From assembly GCF_007004655.1 (NCBI RefSeq), contig NZ_ML660090.1, positions 124,001 through 188,000 on the forward strand: a DNA stretch of 64,000 bases. The letters are read 5' to 3'. This document shows, in pieces, positions 35,589 through 43,636 of the stretch (positions within the stretch are counted from its first letter, which is position 1; each line of letters opens with the position of its first letter). The notes beneath the pieces were generated by a model. That model worked only from the letters and a program-made list of their open reading frames with translations, was not told the origin of the DNA and searched no databases. The DNA is from Exilibacterium tricleocarpae. Lineage in GTDB: Bacteria; Pseudomonadota; Gammaproteobacteria; Pseudomonadales; Cellvibrionaceae. The position numbers and the translations under genes were made by a program.

Positions 35589-36170
35589 ATGCATGCTCTT
35601 ATTGTCGTTGCCAACCCAAACCCAAAGTCCCTTACACATAGCGTTGCAGAGCAGATAGCCGACGGCGTATCCCTCAAGGCTCAGGGCAACACCACAGAAA
35701 TCGCAGACCTGGCCGCAGAAAAATTCGACCCGTTCTATACAGTAGAAGACATATGCGTCCTTCACGGAAAGGCCGATCCCAGCCCCGAAGTCCTTGCCGA
35801 ACAGCAAAGGATCAGCCGGGCAAATGCCCTGGTTCTTGTCCATCCTGTTTACTGGTGGTCCTTTCCGGCTCTGCTAAAAGGTTGGATTGACCGCGTGTTC
35901 ACCAATGGCTGGGCATATGATGATACCTCAAGCGACAGACTCATTAAGAAGTTGCAGTATTTACCAGTCCATATCATTTCCATTGCAGGGGCGGATATGC
36001 GTACCTATGCCCGTCACGGCTACTACGGTGCAATGAAAACCCAGATCAATCACGGAATTTTTAATTATTGTGGGGCACCCGTTAAAACATCAGAGCTGAT
36101 GTTCCAAGCAGACGCCGACACCTGCCTGAGAAAGGCACATGATATAGGGTTGAAGATTTTTACCGCTTAA
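35589..36170 (+). CDS. NAD(P)H-dependent flavodoxin-fold quinone oxidoreductase
   Basis: This 193-residue protein belongs to the NQO/KefF/MdaB-like flavoproteins that reduce quinones or azo compounds by two electrons. Visible motifs are the phosphate loop ANPNPKSLTHSVAEQ, the flavin-contacting VHPVYWWSFPALLKGWIDRV, FTNGWAYDD, and Y-rich RTYARHGYYGAM. The ATG at 35589 has an AGGAG site 8 bases upstream. The gene diverges from the TetR gene and is presumably its target. No membrane segment or signal is present. Confidence 0.9.
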   Translation: MHALIVVANPNPKSLTHSVAEQIADGVSLKAQGNTTEIADLAAEKFDPFYTVEDICVLHGKADPSPEVLAEQQRISRANALVLVHPVYWWSFPALLKGWIDRVFTNGWAYDDTSSDRLIKKLQYLPVHIISIAGADMRTYARHGYYGAMKTQINHGIFNYCGAPVKTSELMFQADADTCLRKAHDIGLKIFTA

Positions 36171-36212
36171 TTGGGTAGACTGTCCCGAAGTTCTCAAAGA
36201 GAAACGACCGCA

Positions 36213-36620
36213 ATGAAACTTCTACAACACCACGCGAGCGGCGCTGTCCGCTTTTTAATGATTGCTGCGCTGGCCATCGTGTTCGCGGTCTCTGCCTGCT
36301 CACGCCAAGACGGAAGCGACAGGCAAGCAGAGCCACCGGTACCGGGCGAAGTTGCCGAGAAAACGGAGTGGCGAAAAGTGCCTTTGGTTATCGCGGAACC
36401 AGAGGAACGGGAACGGCCTATGCCGGTGTTCGCCGATCGGCCTTTGATCACGGTGGCTCGCTGTGCCGAAATGGGCGGCTTGGTCGTCGGTGACCCCGGT
36501 GACGGCAGAGTACACAGGCCCGGCTATCGGTGCGAAAGCGGAAAGCCTCCTGTGGGAAGGGTCGATCGTGGAGGGGAAAGGCGTATTGATATAGAGGGCG
36601 CGGTGTGTTGTCCGCAGTAA
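36213..36620 (+). CDS. Predicted lipoprotein, function unknown
   Basis: This 135-residue protein has a signal peptide with a lipobox (IVFAVSAC, cleavage before Cys), so it should be lipid-anchored. The mature part has a Cys-containing module: ARCAEMGGLVVGDPGDGRVH, then RPGYRCESGKPPVG and EGAVCCP. I have seen this DPGDG...YRC...VCC arrangement in uncharacterised proteobacterial proteins. The start at 36213 is chosen because the signal peptide begins there. It follows the oxidoreductase gene by 42 bases and may share its transcript. Confidence 0.75.
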   Translation: MKLLQHHASGAVRFLMIAALAIVFAVSACSRQDGSDRQAEPPVPGEVAEKTEWRKVPLVIAEPEERERPMPVFADRPLITVARCAEMGGLVVGDPGDGRVHRPGYRCESGKPPVGRVDRGGERRIDIEGAVCCPQ

Positions 36621-37128
36621 TCACTGAGGGCACGCAGCGGGCCGGAAGAGAATTGTAGGCCAAGTCGAAAACAATTACTTTTGCTAAAAGTCGGCATGCC
36701 TCAACCACCACCCTGCTCAAGGGACTCAGCTTTCAATATTTTGACAACAAACCCAACACAGCGTCACGGTAGTCTTTATCATCAGATTTTTGAACAATAT
36801 TTATAATTGAAGATCGAACATCCGGGTACTCAAGATAGTCAGGATCCATCTCAAGCATCTTTTCTGCAACCTCCAGTAGACCCGCGCTAATAGCTTGGAG
36901 CAAAGGGTTTTCATTTATGGGCCATATGCGCGCGCTTCTCCATTAGCACTAATGCCACATCAGGCCGATACCGGGTATCGCCGGAAAGTACTGGCAATCT
37001 GAGACTTAAAGACACCAGTTGACGACACCTGGCCCCCTCACCATAATCTACTTTTATCGTCATAACCGGTAACCCCACGACATCGACGATAAAGACACTG
37101 TAGTCAAATACCAGAGATTGAAGCAACG
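36621..37128. other. Intergenic region with a possible degraded minus-strand gene
   Basis: The minus strand from 36915 to 36733 reads ENPLLQAISAGLLEVAEKML then EMDPDYLEY, ankyrin-like in character, and ends with a stop. A different frame upstream (37126 to 36911) gives MTIKVDYGEG...RYRPDVALVLMEKRA. One frame shift would join them. Because 37126 is only 2 bases from the start of the plus-strand hydrolase gene, some of this must also hold that gene's promoter. I regard it as a probable remnant. Confidence 0.3.
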
Positions 37129-38154
37129 ATGGATAGCGTTACACAGTTTGTACTCGGCGCCGCTGTCGGCGAGGCCGTTTTGGGTAAGAAGATCGGCCGC
37201 CGCGCACTTATTTGGGGCGGCATCTGCGGCACTCTCCCCGATCTCGATGTCTTTATTCCCATGGGCGATCCGGTCAGCGACTTCACCTACCATCGCTCTT
37301 TCAGCCATTCCCTGTTCGTACTGGCGCTGCTAACACCGGTAATCGTGGCGCTGGTTACACGCCTGCATAAGCAGACACGCCAATATCGATGGCAATGGTT
37401 TACCTTGATTTACTTAGTCTTCACCACCCATGTGCTACTGGATAGCTTTACTGCCTACGGCACACAAATACTTTGGCCGTTTTTCACAACACCGGTAAGC
37501 TGGTCTACCATTTTTATTATTGATCCACTCTACACCTTACCCTTGCTCATCGGTATGATTGCAGCACTGGTAATAAAACGGAAAAACGGACTGGGCCATC
37601 GTATTAATCAACTCGGCCTACTATTAAGTGGTTTCTATTTGTCATGGACTGTCGGAGCGAAGCTAGTTGTGAATGATGCAGTGGAACAAACACTGAGGCA
37701 AAACTCTATCGCCCATCAAAGTTTCTTTACCACGCCAGCACCTTTTACTTCTTTGCTATGGCGAGTGGTAGTGATGGACGAACGCGGTTATTACGAGGGC
37801 TTTTACTCCATATTCGACGGCGATCAACCTATTCGCTTTAGTCACTACCGCAGCCAAAACGACTTGCTTGTCGGTATTGAAAACACATGGGCAGTCAAGC
37901 GTCTACAGTGGTTCAGCAAAGGTTTTTTTGCCGTCAAGCAGCAACAGCAAGACTTGATTGTCAGCGATTTGCGCATGGGCTTGGAGCCGACTTATGTCTT
38001 TCAGTTTAAGGTCGGTGAGTTATCCAATCCCCACGCCATTGCAACGCCACCCACGCAAGTCGAGACGCCATTGAACCTGTCGTTGTTGTCTCTGCTTTGG
38101 CAAAGAATCTGGGATGCCACTGTCGAAATCGATAATACACCGCCGGCTGGCTGA
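37129..38154 (+). CDS. Inner-membrane metal-dependent hydrolase, YdjM/DUF457 family
   Basis: This 341-residue protein has the family N-terminus (MDSVTQFVLGAAVGEAVLGK; WGGICGTLPDLDVF; YHRSFSHSLFVL). The conserved Asp and His residues (PDLD, HRSFSHS, THVLLDSFTAYG) are the presumed metal ligands. Four to five membrane segments occupy the first 200 residues; the C-terminal 150 residues are soluble (SIFDGDQPIRFSHYRSQNDL). Family members are membrane hydrolases of uncertain substrate; E. coli YdjM is LexA-controlled. Its stop is about 120 bases from the decayed end of the CRISPR array. Confidence 0.88.
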   Translation: MDSVTQFVLGAAVGEAVLGKKIGRRALIWGGICGTLPDLDVFIPMGDPVSDFTYHRSFSHSLFVLALLTPVIVALVTRLHKQTRQYRWQWFTLIYLVFTTHVLLDSFTAYGTQILWPFFTTPVSWSTIFIIDPLYTLPLLIGMIAALVIKRKNGLGHRINQLGLLLSGFYLSWTVGAKLVVNDAVEQTLRQNSIAHQSFFTTPAPFTSLLWRVVVMDERGYYEGFYSIFDGDQPIRFSHYRSQNDLLVGIENTWAVKRLQWFSKGFFAVKQQQQDLIVSDLRMGLEPTYVFQFKVGELSNPHAIATPPTQVETPLNLSLLSLLWQRIWDATVEIDNTPPAG

Positions 38155-38271
38155 CGAGATACCTGGCACTGCAATTTTGTTCGACCATTCAAAAAGTCCA
38201 TCTTGACTGCTGCCTCGGACTTCCGCCAGCGCCCGCAAAAACAGCGAACTATAGATCCCCGCCGCTGGATT

Positions 38272-39276
38272 GCGACTGCTATCCCCCTGTAGGGAGCACG
38301 CTGTATGTAAATATTTGCACTCCGCGGTGTGCAGTCTATCCCCGCACACGCGGGGAACACATAGTGCCTATATTGCCTGCCAGCTGTCCCGCCGGTTTAT
38401 CCCCACGTCCGTGGGGAACACCAGGGGGCTACGCTGCTGGAGCGGCGCAATGCCGGTTTATCCCCACACCCGTGGGGAACACACTAAAGTCCGCCCCGAA
38501 TATCACGATAGGTACGGTTTATCCCCACACCCGTGGGGAACACGGCTGGTCCATTGGCCGGTTGGTGATAGACCCCGGTTTATCCCCACACCCGAGGGGA
38601 ACACTATACTGGCTATCAACAATATAACTAGCTTCACGGTTTATCCCCACACCCGAGGGGAACACTTCGAGACACGCTTTACCGCTGATGACAAAAGCGG
38701 TTTATCCCCACACCCGAGGGGAACACTTGAAGAACGTCTGGATCGAATTGATCAAAAGCGGTTTATCCCCACACCCGAGGGGAACACGCCTGCTAACGCC
38801 TGGGCCAGCTCATCAAAATTCGGTTTATCCCCACACCCGAGGGGAACACCAAAAAAAAGGGTTCCCCTATAGGGGAATTTGCGGTTTATCCCCACACCCG
38901 AGGGGAACACTTCCTCAGAAAGGGGATGCTGTATCTATACCTCGGTTTATCCCCACACCCGAGGGGAACACTTTCCCGTTATCATTGGTTTTGCCTCTCC
39001 ATGCGGTTTATCCCCACACCCGAGGGGAACACTCATGTTGACGGTTTCGTCATTAGGGCGTACACGGTTTATCCCCACACCCGAGGGGAACACTAACACC
39101 ATGGCAATATCAAGCGCGGTCGACGCGGTTTATCCCCACACCCGAGGGGAACACATTAGCGACCCGGAAACCGCCAAGGCTAACACCGGTTTATCCCCAC
39201 ACCCGAGGGGAACACCGTAGCCGAACTATCGTAGACCTGGCCGCAGAGGGTTTATCCCCACACCCGAGGGGAACAC
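38272..39276 (-). CRISPR. Type I-E CRISPR array, 16 repeats plus one decayed repeat
   Basis: Sixteen 28-base repeats with the ends GGTTTATCCCC and GGGGAACAC start at 38333, 38394, 38455, 38516, 38577, 38638, 38699, 38760, 38822, 38883, 38944, 39005, 39066, 39127, 39188 and 39249. Spacers are 33 bases, one (38788-38821) 34. A decayed repeat ends at 38299, exactly 33 bases before the first. A C precedes nearly every repeat, so a 29/32 count is equivalent. Read on the minus strand the repeat is GTGTTCCCC...GGGGATAAACC, the I-E crRNA orientation. Repeats are uniform at the right and diverged at the left, so the leader is on the right. No cas gene adjoins; cas3 lies at 2038-4779. Confidence 0.98.
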
Positions 39277-39360
39277 ACTAACTCTATATATTTGTTTTTA
39301 AAGAACAAACTCGACAATCAAACTTCTACCCACTTCCCACACCCGACAACAGTAAAGCAC
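39277..39360 (-). promoter_or_regulatory. Probable CRISPR leader
   Basis: The bases right of the newest repeat are A+T-rich (CTATATATTTGTTTTTAAAG) and free of open frames. On the minus strand they lie directly upstream of the repeat end at which E. coli-type arrays acquire spacers. They should carry the array promoter and integration signals; no specific box is claimed. Confidence 0.6.
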
Positions 39361-39507
39361 CCGCCACCCGAATCTTAACTTGTTCCACCGCTTCCTGTAT
39401 GTATAGGACAGAGCACACATACATAAAAACCCGATAAATGCCCCCTACAGACAAGACCCAGGGTACAGAAAATACCTGCCGTTACTGAAAAGTATGGACA
39501 GCACAAA

Positions 39508-39544
39508 CTTACACCTGTAAGATCAGACCGGATTACAACTGTAA
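39508..39544. promoter_or_regulatory. Two palindromic BlaI/MecI-type boxes
   Basis: CTTACACCTGTAAG (39508-39521) is a perfect 6-bp-arm palindrome, and TTACAACTGTAA (39533-39544) a second with 5-bp arms. Both fit the TACA-NN-TGTA operator of BlaI/MecI/CopY-type repressors. Their centres are 24 bases apart, and they end 18 bases before the repressor start codon. Autorepression of the operon is the likely outcome. Confidence 0.8.
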
Positions 39545-39561
39545 GACAACAAGGTAAACCT

Positions 39562-39948
39562 ATGTCCAAAGCACCCCAGTTATCAGATACCGAATGGGAG
39601 TTGATGAAGGTTCTGTGGGAATGCGCGCCGGCCCCGGTCAACGAAATCGCTTCAAAAGTGGCACCGGCGCGGCAGTGGCACCCGAAAACTGTCCGCACTA
39701 TGCTGATGCGCCTGTTTAAGAAGGGCATGGTCAAACAATCGGTTCAGGACAATGTGTACCACTACAGTCCGGCCTATACCCGCGAGGAGTGCACCACTTA
39801 CGCGGCCGAGTCATTCGTTCAGCGGGTATTTGACGGCTCGCTGGCACCGATGGTCGCCCATTTCACCAAGACCCGGCGCCTGAGCGCAGAAGATAAAAAG
39901 GCTCTGGAGCGGTTGCTGAGCGATACCGACCAGCCCGGGGAGGATTGA
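39562..39948 (+). CDS. BlaI/MecI/CopY-family transcriptional repressor
   Basis: This 128-residue protein has the winged-helix pattern of BlaI: LSDTEWELMKVLWECAPAPV then NEIASKV, HPKTVRTMLMRLFKKGMVKQ, and YHYSPAYTREECTTYAAESF. The C-terminal helices provide the dimer interface. In the family a membrane M56 peptidase cleaves or signals to inactivate the repressor. Here the M56 gene follows immediately, and two matching operator palindromes lie upstream. The inducing signal is unknown; no beta-lactamase gene is in view. Confidence 0.93.
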   Translation: MSKAPQLSDTEWELMKVLWECAPAPVNEIASKVAPARQWHPKTVRTMLMRLFKKGMVKQSVQDNVYHYSPAYTREECTTYAAESFVQRVFDGSLAPMVAHFTKTRRLSAEDKKALERLLSDTDQPGED

Positions 39949-39950
39949 CG

Positions 39951-41567
39951 ATGATAGAACCCTTTATGCAGGCACTATCGGAACTGGTTGTCTGGCTGGC
40001 GCTAACATCACTGAAAGCACTGCCACTAATCGCCGCAATTATCGCCTTGAGGAAATTCCTGGCCCACAACCTGTCCACCACCGCGCGTTACTGCCTGTGG
40101 ATGGCCACCTTATTTTGCCTGATCACACCCCTGGGCTGGCAAGTCGATTGGCGAATTGCAAGGCCGGTAGAAGTCAACGCGCATCAGGCACCATCCGCAA
40201 CGAAGGACGCCGTTAAATCCACCACCGCACACAGGCCTACACCAGTAGCGAGCCAGCTCCCACCTGCCGAAAACTTAGCGACCGAGCCCCCCCAAGCGGA
40301 CGTTATCAGCCAGTATGGCCTGCCCGCCATTTCACTGCTGTGGCTGGCGGCCGTTATCTGCCTCGGCACCGTCGTTCTGTCAAATCTCAAAGACTACTAT
40401 ATCTTCAAGCGACGGGCCGGCCCTCCGGGAGCGAGGCTGCTGCAGTTGCTGGCGGCCGGCAAAGCGAGACTCAAGCTTGACTGCGAGGTAAGGATCCGCC
40501 GATCTGCAGATATCAATACACCGGTGATGGTGGGTTGGCTGTCGCCGGCCTTGCTGGTGCCCTACCACATTGAAGAGCAACTCAGCGATAAAGAACTCAA
40601 CTTTATCCTGCTGCACGAACTCGCCCATATAAAGCGGCGGGATATCTTGTTTAACTGGATGGTGACTGCCGTTCAGGTCCTGCACTGGTTTAACCCCCTG
40701 GTCTGGCTCGCCTCCCGGTTGATGCGTGCGGATATGGAGGCGGCATGCGACGCGCTGGTATTGCGCCACTTGCCGGATTCGGATCGCCGGCGCTACGGCA
40801 ATACGCTGATCAGGCTATCTGACTTTCTACCGCCCACGCCATCAGCCGCACCGGTGATGGGTATTTTGGAAACCCACTCGGAACTCGTTGAGAGGCTGAA
40901 AATGATTGGTAAATTCAAGCACCTGAATCTGAAAACTGCAATCCTGGCCGGCATTATTCTCAGCGCCGCAGGGGTGTTGTCGGTGATCCAGCCGGCAAAC
41001 GGCGCATCCGAAAAAGTTCAGTCTGCCGTAAACGCCACTGACGCCTCCGAGCTGATCACCTTGGGCCAACTGGTGAATTCTATGGGCATGCGCTTTGGCG
41101 ATAAGATACTGATCGGCGCCGATCATACGCAAGCAGCCATAGCAGTCAATCAGGACTTTGGCACTATAACTTACTCCGATTTTCTGTCGCTGCTAAAGAT
41201 CAACGGCTACACCAGCTACAAGGATAACGACAGCATTCAGGTGATTCCCCTGGAAGATATCCGAAGTGCGCCAATACCGGTTATGCAGGAGGGCGTAACC
41301 TATCCCGATGACCAGTTTGTCACCGCCCTGCTGAAAATGGAGAAGGCCTGTGCGCTGAAACGCCTACCCATTATCAGACCCATGGTGGCGCCGTATAATG
41401 TAGCGGCCGCCGACGGCGGCTCCAATGCCCTACTGGTCACCGATACTTACAGCAATGTCTTACGGTTAAAGGATCTGATTCGGCAGATTGACGCCCAGTA
41501 CGACGAGAAGGAGCCTTGCAGGCTCGAGCGGCCGCGGACAGCCAGGAAAAAGACGCAGGGGTCTTAG
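39951..41567 (+). CDS. BlaR1-like M56 metallopeptidase with secretin-like N-domain tail
   Basis: This 538-residue membrane protein has several N-terminal membrane segments, an M56 zinc site (HELAHIKRRD; third ligand likely Glu in MEAACDALVL) and a membrane segment near 330-345. It ends in a periplasmic tail rather than a penicillin-binding domain. The tail has LGQLVNSMGMRFGDKILIGA and FLSLLKINGYTSYKDNDSIQ, then FVTALLKMEKACALKRLPII and SNALLVTDTYSNVLRLKDLI, which look like the N0/N1 modules of secretins (GspD type). The ATG at 39951 has a GGGGAGG site 7 bases upstream and lies 2 bases after the repressor stop. It probably senses an envelope signal and relieves BlaI repression. Confidence 0.85.
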   Translation: MIEPFMQALSELVVWLALTSLKALPLIAAIIALRKFLAHNLSTTARYCLWMATLFCLITPLGWQVDWRIARPVEVNAHQAPSATKDAVKSTTAHRPTPVASQLPPAENLATEPPQADVISQYGLPAISLLWLAAVICLGTVVLSNLKDYYIFKRRAGPPGARLLQLLAAGKARLKLDCEVRIRRSADINTPVMVGWLSPALLVPYHIEEQLSDKELNFILLHELAHIKRRDILFNWMVTAVQVLHWFNPLVWLASRLMRADMEAACDALVLRHLPDSDRRRYGNTLIRLSDFLPPTPSAAPVMGILETHSELVERLKMIGKFKHLNLKTAILAGIILSAAGVLSVIQPANGASEKVQSAVNATDASELITLGQLVNSMGMRFGDKILIGADHTQAAIAVNQDFGTITYSDFLSLLKINGYTSYKDNDSIQVIPLEDIRSAPIPVMQEGVTYPDDQFVTALLKMEKACALKRLPIIRPMVAPYNVAAADGGSNALLVTDTYSNVLRLKDLIRQIDAQYDEKEPCRLERPRTARKKTQGS

Positions 41568-41591
41568 CCGCCGACCCGACCGTGCCCCCCA

Positions 41592-42500
41592 CTAACCAAG
41601 CTTCCGGGATTGCCCCACTTCATGCAATCCCACCACGCCCTGCCCATAGCGCTCCTTTACCTGCTTGCGCCGCCGCCGGCTGATCGGGATACGCAAACCG
41701 TTCGACATCACACAGCAACCCTCATTGCCGGCCATCTGTACTTGCCGCAGATGCGCATGGGCAACCCAGTGGGAGCGGTGCACCAGCATGCCGGTGTCCG
41801 CCAACGCTTCGGCAAGATTTCCCAGATTACCGAGCACTATCGCTTTACCAAGCGCAGTGTAAACATGCAGGTAGTGAAGATCGGAGGAAACCGCAACAAT
41901 ATCTCTACCTAAAACGTCGGGCAGCGAGGCGTAAAATCGAGCCAGTGTTTCATCGCGATCCCGCTGGCGTTGGTCCGGCGCAGCCACAGCACTGTTGCCG
42001 TCCGGCCCCTTGGGCGGAGGCGGGTCGTCAAGCTGGGGTTTACCTACCAGCAACGGCAAATTCATCACCAACCAGGTAACGACAAACAAAGGCACTACTT
42101 CCAGATATTCGGCTGCCAGCCCCTGCCAGAGGCCGCGCTCCGCAAATCGATCCAGCCAGTCGTCCGGCACCGCCTGGCTCGGCACCGCAAAGACCTGCTC
42201 CAATCCCCAATAGGCCGGTGCCACCAGGGCGGCGCCCAGCATACCGGTCAACAGTACTGCCAGCACCGCCGGTATCCGTTGCGCCCAGCGACGGCCGATC
42301 GCCAAGCTCGCGCACCAGACGCCGCACAATCCAAGACTGATATGCAGCGACCAGAACAGCACTCGCCCGACACTATCCAGACCCCGGGACGCCTCCGGGC
42401 GCAATACGACAAACAGCACAACCAAGGCCACGCCGGCCACCGGAAGCGTGCGCCCGAGGGGCAGTACACCCAGCAAGGTGCCGTTGGTAATCCTTTGCAT
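41592..42500 (-). CDS. Membrane-bound LytTR transcriptional regulator
   Basis: This 302-residue protein has about four membrane segments in the first 160 residues, a Pro-rich linker (DDPPPPKGPDG) and a LytTR DNA-binding domain from about 195 (DIVAVSSDLHYLHVYTALGK; GMLVHRSHWVAHAHLRQVQM; GLRIPISRRRRKQVKERY). There is no receiver domain, so the membrane part probably senses the signal directly. It follows the MipA-like gene by 31 bases on the same strand and may control it. Confidence 0.88.
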   Translation of the reverse strand: MQRITNGTLLGVLPLGRTLPVAGVALVVLFVVLRPEASRGLDSVGRVLFWSLHISLGLCGVWCASLAIGRRWAQRIPAVLAVLLTGMLGAALVAPAYWGLEQVFAVPSQAVPDDWLDRFAERGLWQGLAAEYLEVVPLFVVTWLVMNLPLLVGKPQLDDPPPPKGPDGNSAVAAPDQRQRDRDETLARFYASLPDVLGRDIVAVSSDLHYLHVYTALGKAIVLGNLGNLAEALADTGMLVHRSHWVAHAHLRQVQMAGNEGCCVMSNGLRIPISRRRRKQVKERYGQGVVGLHEVGQSRKLG

Positions 42501-42531
42501 CGATCTTGCCGCCGCTAATGATGTATTGACT

Positions 42532-43335
42532 TTAAAATAAATAGACGACCGTCAGCCCCACTTCCGTTTCGTAATCCCGCAATGCAATGGGGCTGTCGGC
42601 TATGTCGCTATTGTATTTCTCGTAACCCAATTCGGCACTGAGCTGCCAGCGCTCGGCCGGGAACCAGCGCCCGACCAGGCTCGCGCCGAAAGATCGGTAG
42701 CCGCCACTGAACCGTGTCGGCGCCAGGCCCGACGCCTCACTCTGGGCCGCGGAGATGCCAAAATCCCGTTCAAAAAATGCCGCCGAGCCAAACGTGGTAA
42801 AAGCAATCAATTCCAGGCCGGTACCCACTGCATTTGCGCCAAAGTAGTGTCCGCCCGCCAGCACGCCGAGCGTGCCAATATCGCCATCGCCGGCCATCAC
42901 CCGCGCGCCCAGCCAGTTGTTCCAGTTGGCGCCGAAACCGCGCCGCACTTCAAACATCGCGGTCAGCTCATCATCGGTATCGCCAAGACCGCGCAGTGCG
43001 TCGGCGTCGTCTTCGTCGCGCCCGCCCTCGAGCCGCAGCCCCGCCTGCACCAGCCAGTGTTGCCCGCGCAGCGCGCGCCAGCCGAGTTCGGCACCCTCCA
43101 AAAACCACATCTGGTGGCCGTCGCGCCACTGTACCAACAGCGCCGGCTCCGCTTCAACATCGTAGTCGTCGGCACCGTCGTAGAGCGCTTCGTACTCGAC
43201 AGCGGCACCGAAGGCAAAAGCCCAGCCGTCCGCCTGCGCGATACTCGGAATCGACGGTAACGGCAATAACGGATCGGCCAGGACGGGCTGGGAAAGTATA
43301 AGTGTTGCCAAAATATAAGAGACTGAAAATCGCAT
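42532..43335 (-). CDS. MipA/OmpV-family outer membrane protein
   Basis: This 267-residue protein has a signal peptide (SYILATLILSQPVLA) and the beta-barrel pattern of MipA/OmpV proteins, with alternating strands and a C-terminal aromatic residue (EVGLTVVYLF). Typical motifs are PSIAQADGWAFAFGAAVEYE, YDGADDYDVEAEPALLVQWR, GGHYFGANAVGTGLEL and FSGGYRSFGASLVGRWF. Family members scaffold murein enzymes or act as porins. It is the first gene of a two-gene unit with the LytTR regulator. Confidence 0.9.
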   Translation of the reverse strand: MRFSVSYILATLILSQPVLADPLLPLPSIPSIAQADGWAFAFGAAVEYEALYDGADDYDVEAEPALLVQWRDGHQMWFLEGAELGWRALRGQHWLVQAGLRLEGGRDEDDADALRGLGDTDDELTAMFEVRRGFGANWNNWLGARVMAGDGDIGTLGVLAGGHYFGANAVGTGLELIAFTTFGSAAFFERDFGISAAQSEASGLAPTRFSGGYRSFGASLVGRWFPAERWQLSAELGYEKYNSDIADSPIALRDYETEVGLTVVYLF

Positions 43336-43636
43336 GACGGTCTGGTGCTCCTGATAGCTGATTGAACCGGCTCACCCGACTGAAAGCGCCACCGCAGTAG
43401 CGGGGCCGGCATTAAGGACACCGTCAAATTACCGGCCTGCGCCGGGCGCAGCAGCCGCTTTTGCACTAACGCGCCGACTTTTGCACCAGCGGTACGCGGC
43501 CCGATCATGAACGCCCGCCAATCCATATCGATTCCGTCTAACCACATGCACCCAGTCGACAGTTTGGCGGGCCGGAATTTGGCACAATAGGTCCCAAGTC
43601 AACGAAGTCTGTCCGCGTTATTACAGGTTGTACCCA
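43336..43636. other. Divergent promoter region between mipA-like and GspE_N-like genes
   Basis: These 301 bases separate divergently read genes and should hold both promoters. Open frames here are overhangs without motifs. I see no clear palindrome or -35/-10 pair. Confidence 0.4.

Noticed and set aside
38221-38271. A further decayed CRISPR repeat near 38255 (ATCCCCGCCGC)
   Set aside because: Its distance from the next repeat is 26 bases rather than 61, and it lacks the GGGGAACAC end.
38300-39248. Self-targeting of genes in this window by CRISPR spacers
   Set aside because: I noticed no spacer matching a gene here, but an exhaustive comparison was not possible by eye. A search of all spacers against the genome would settle it.
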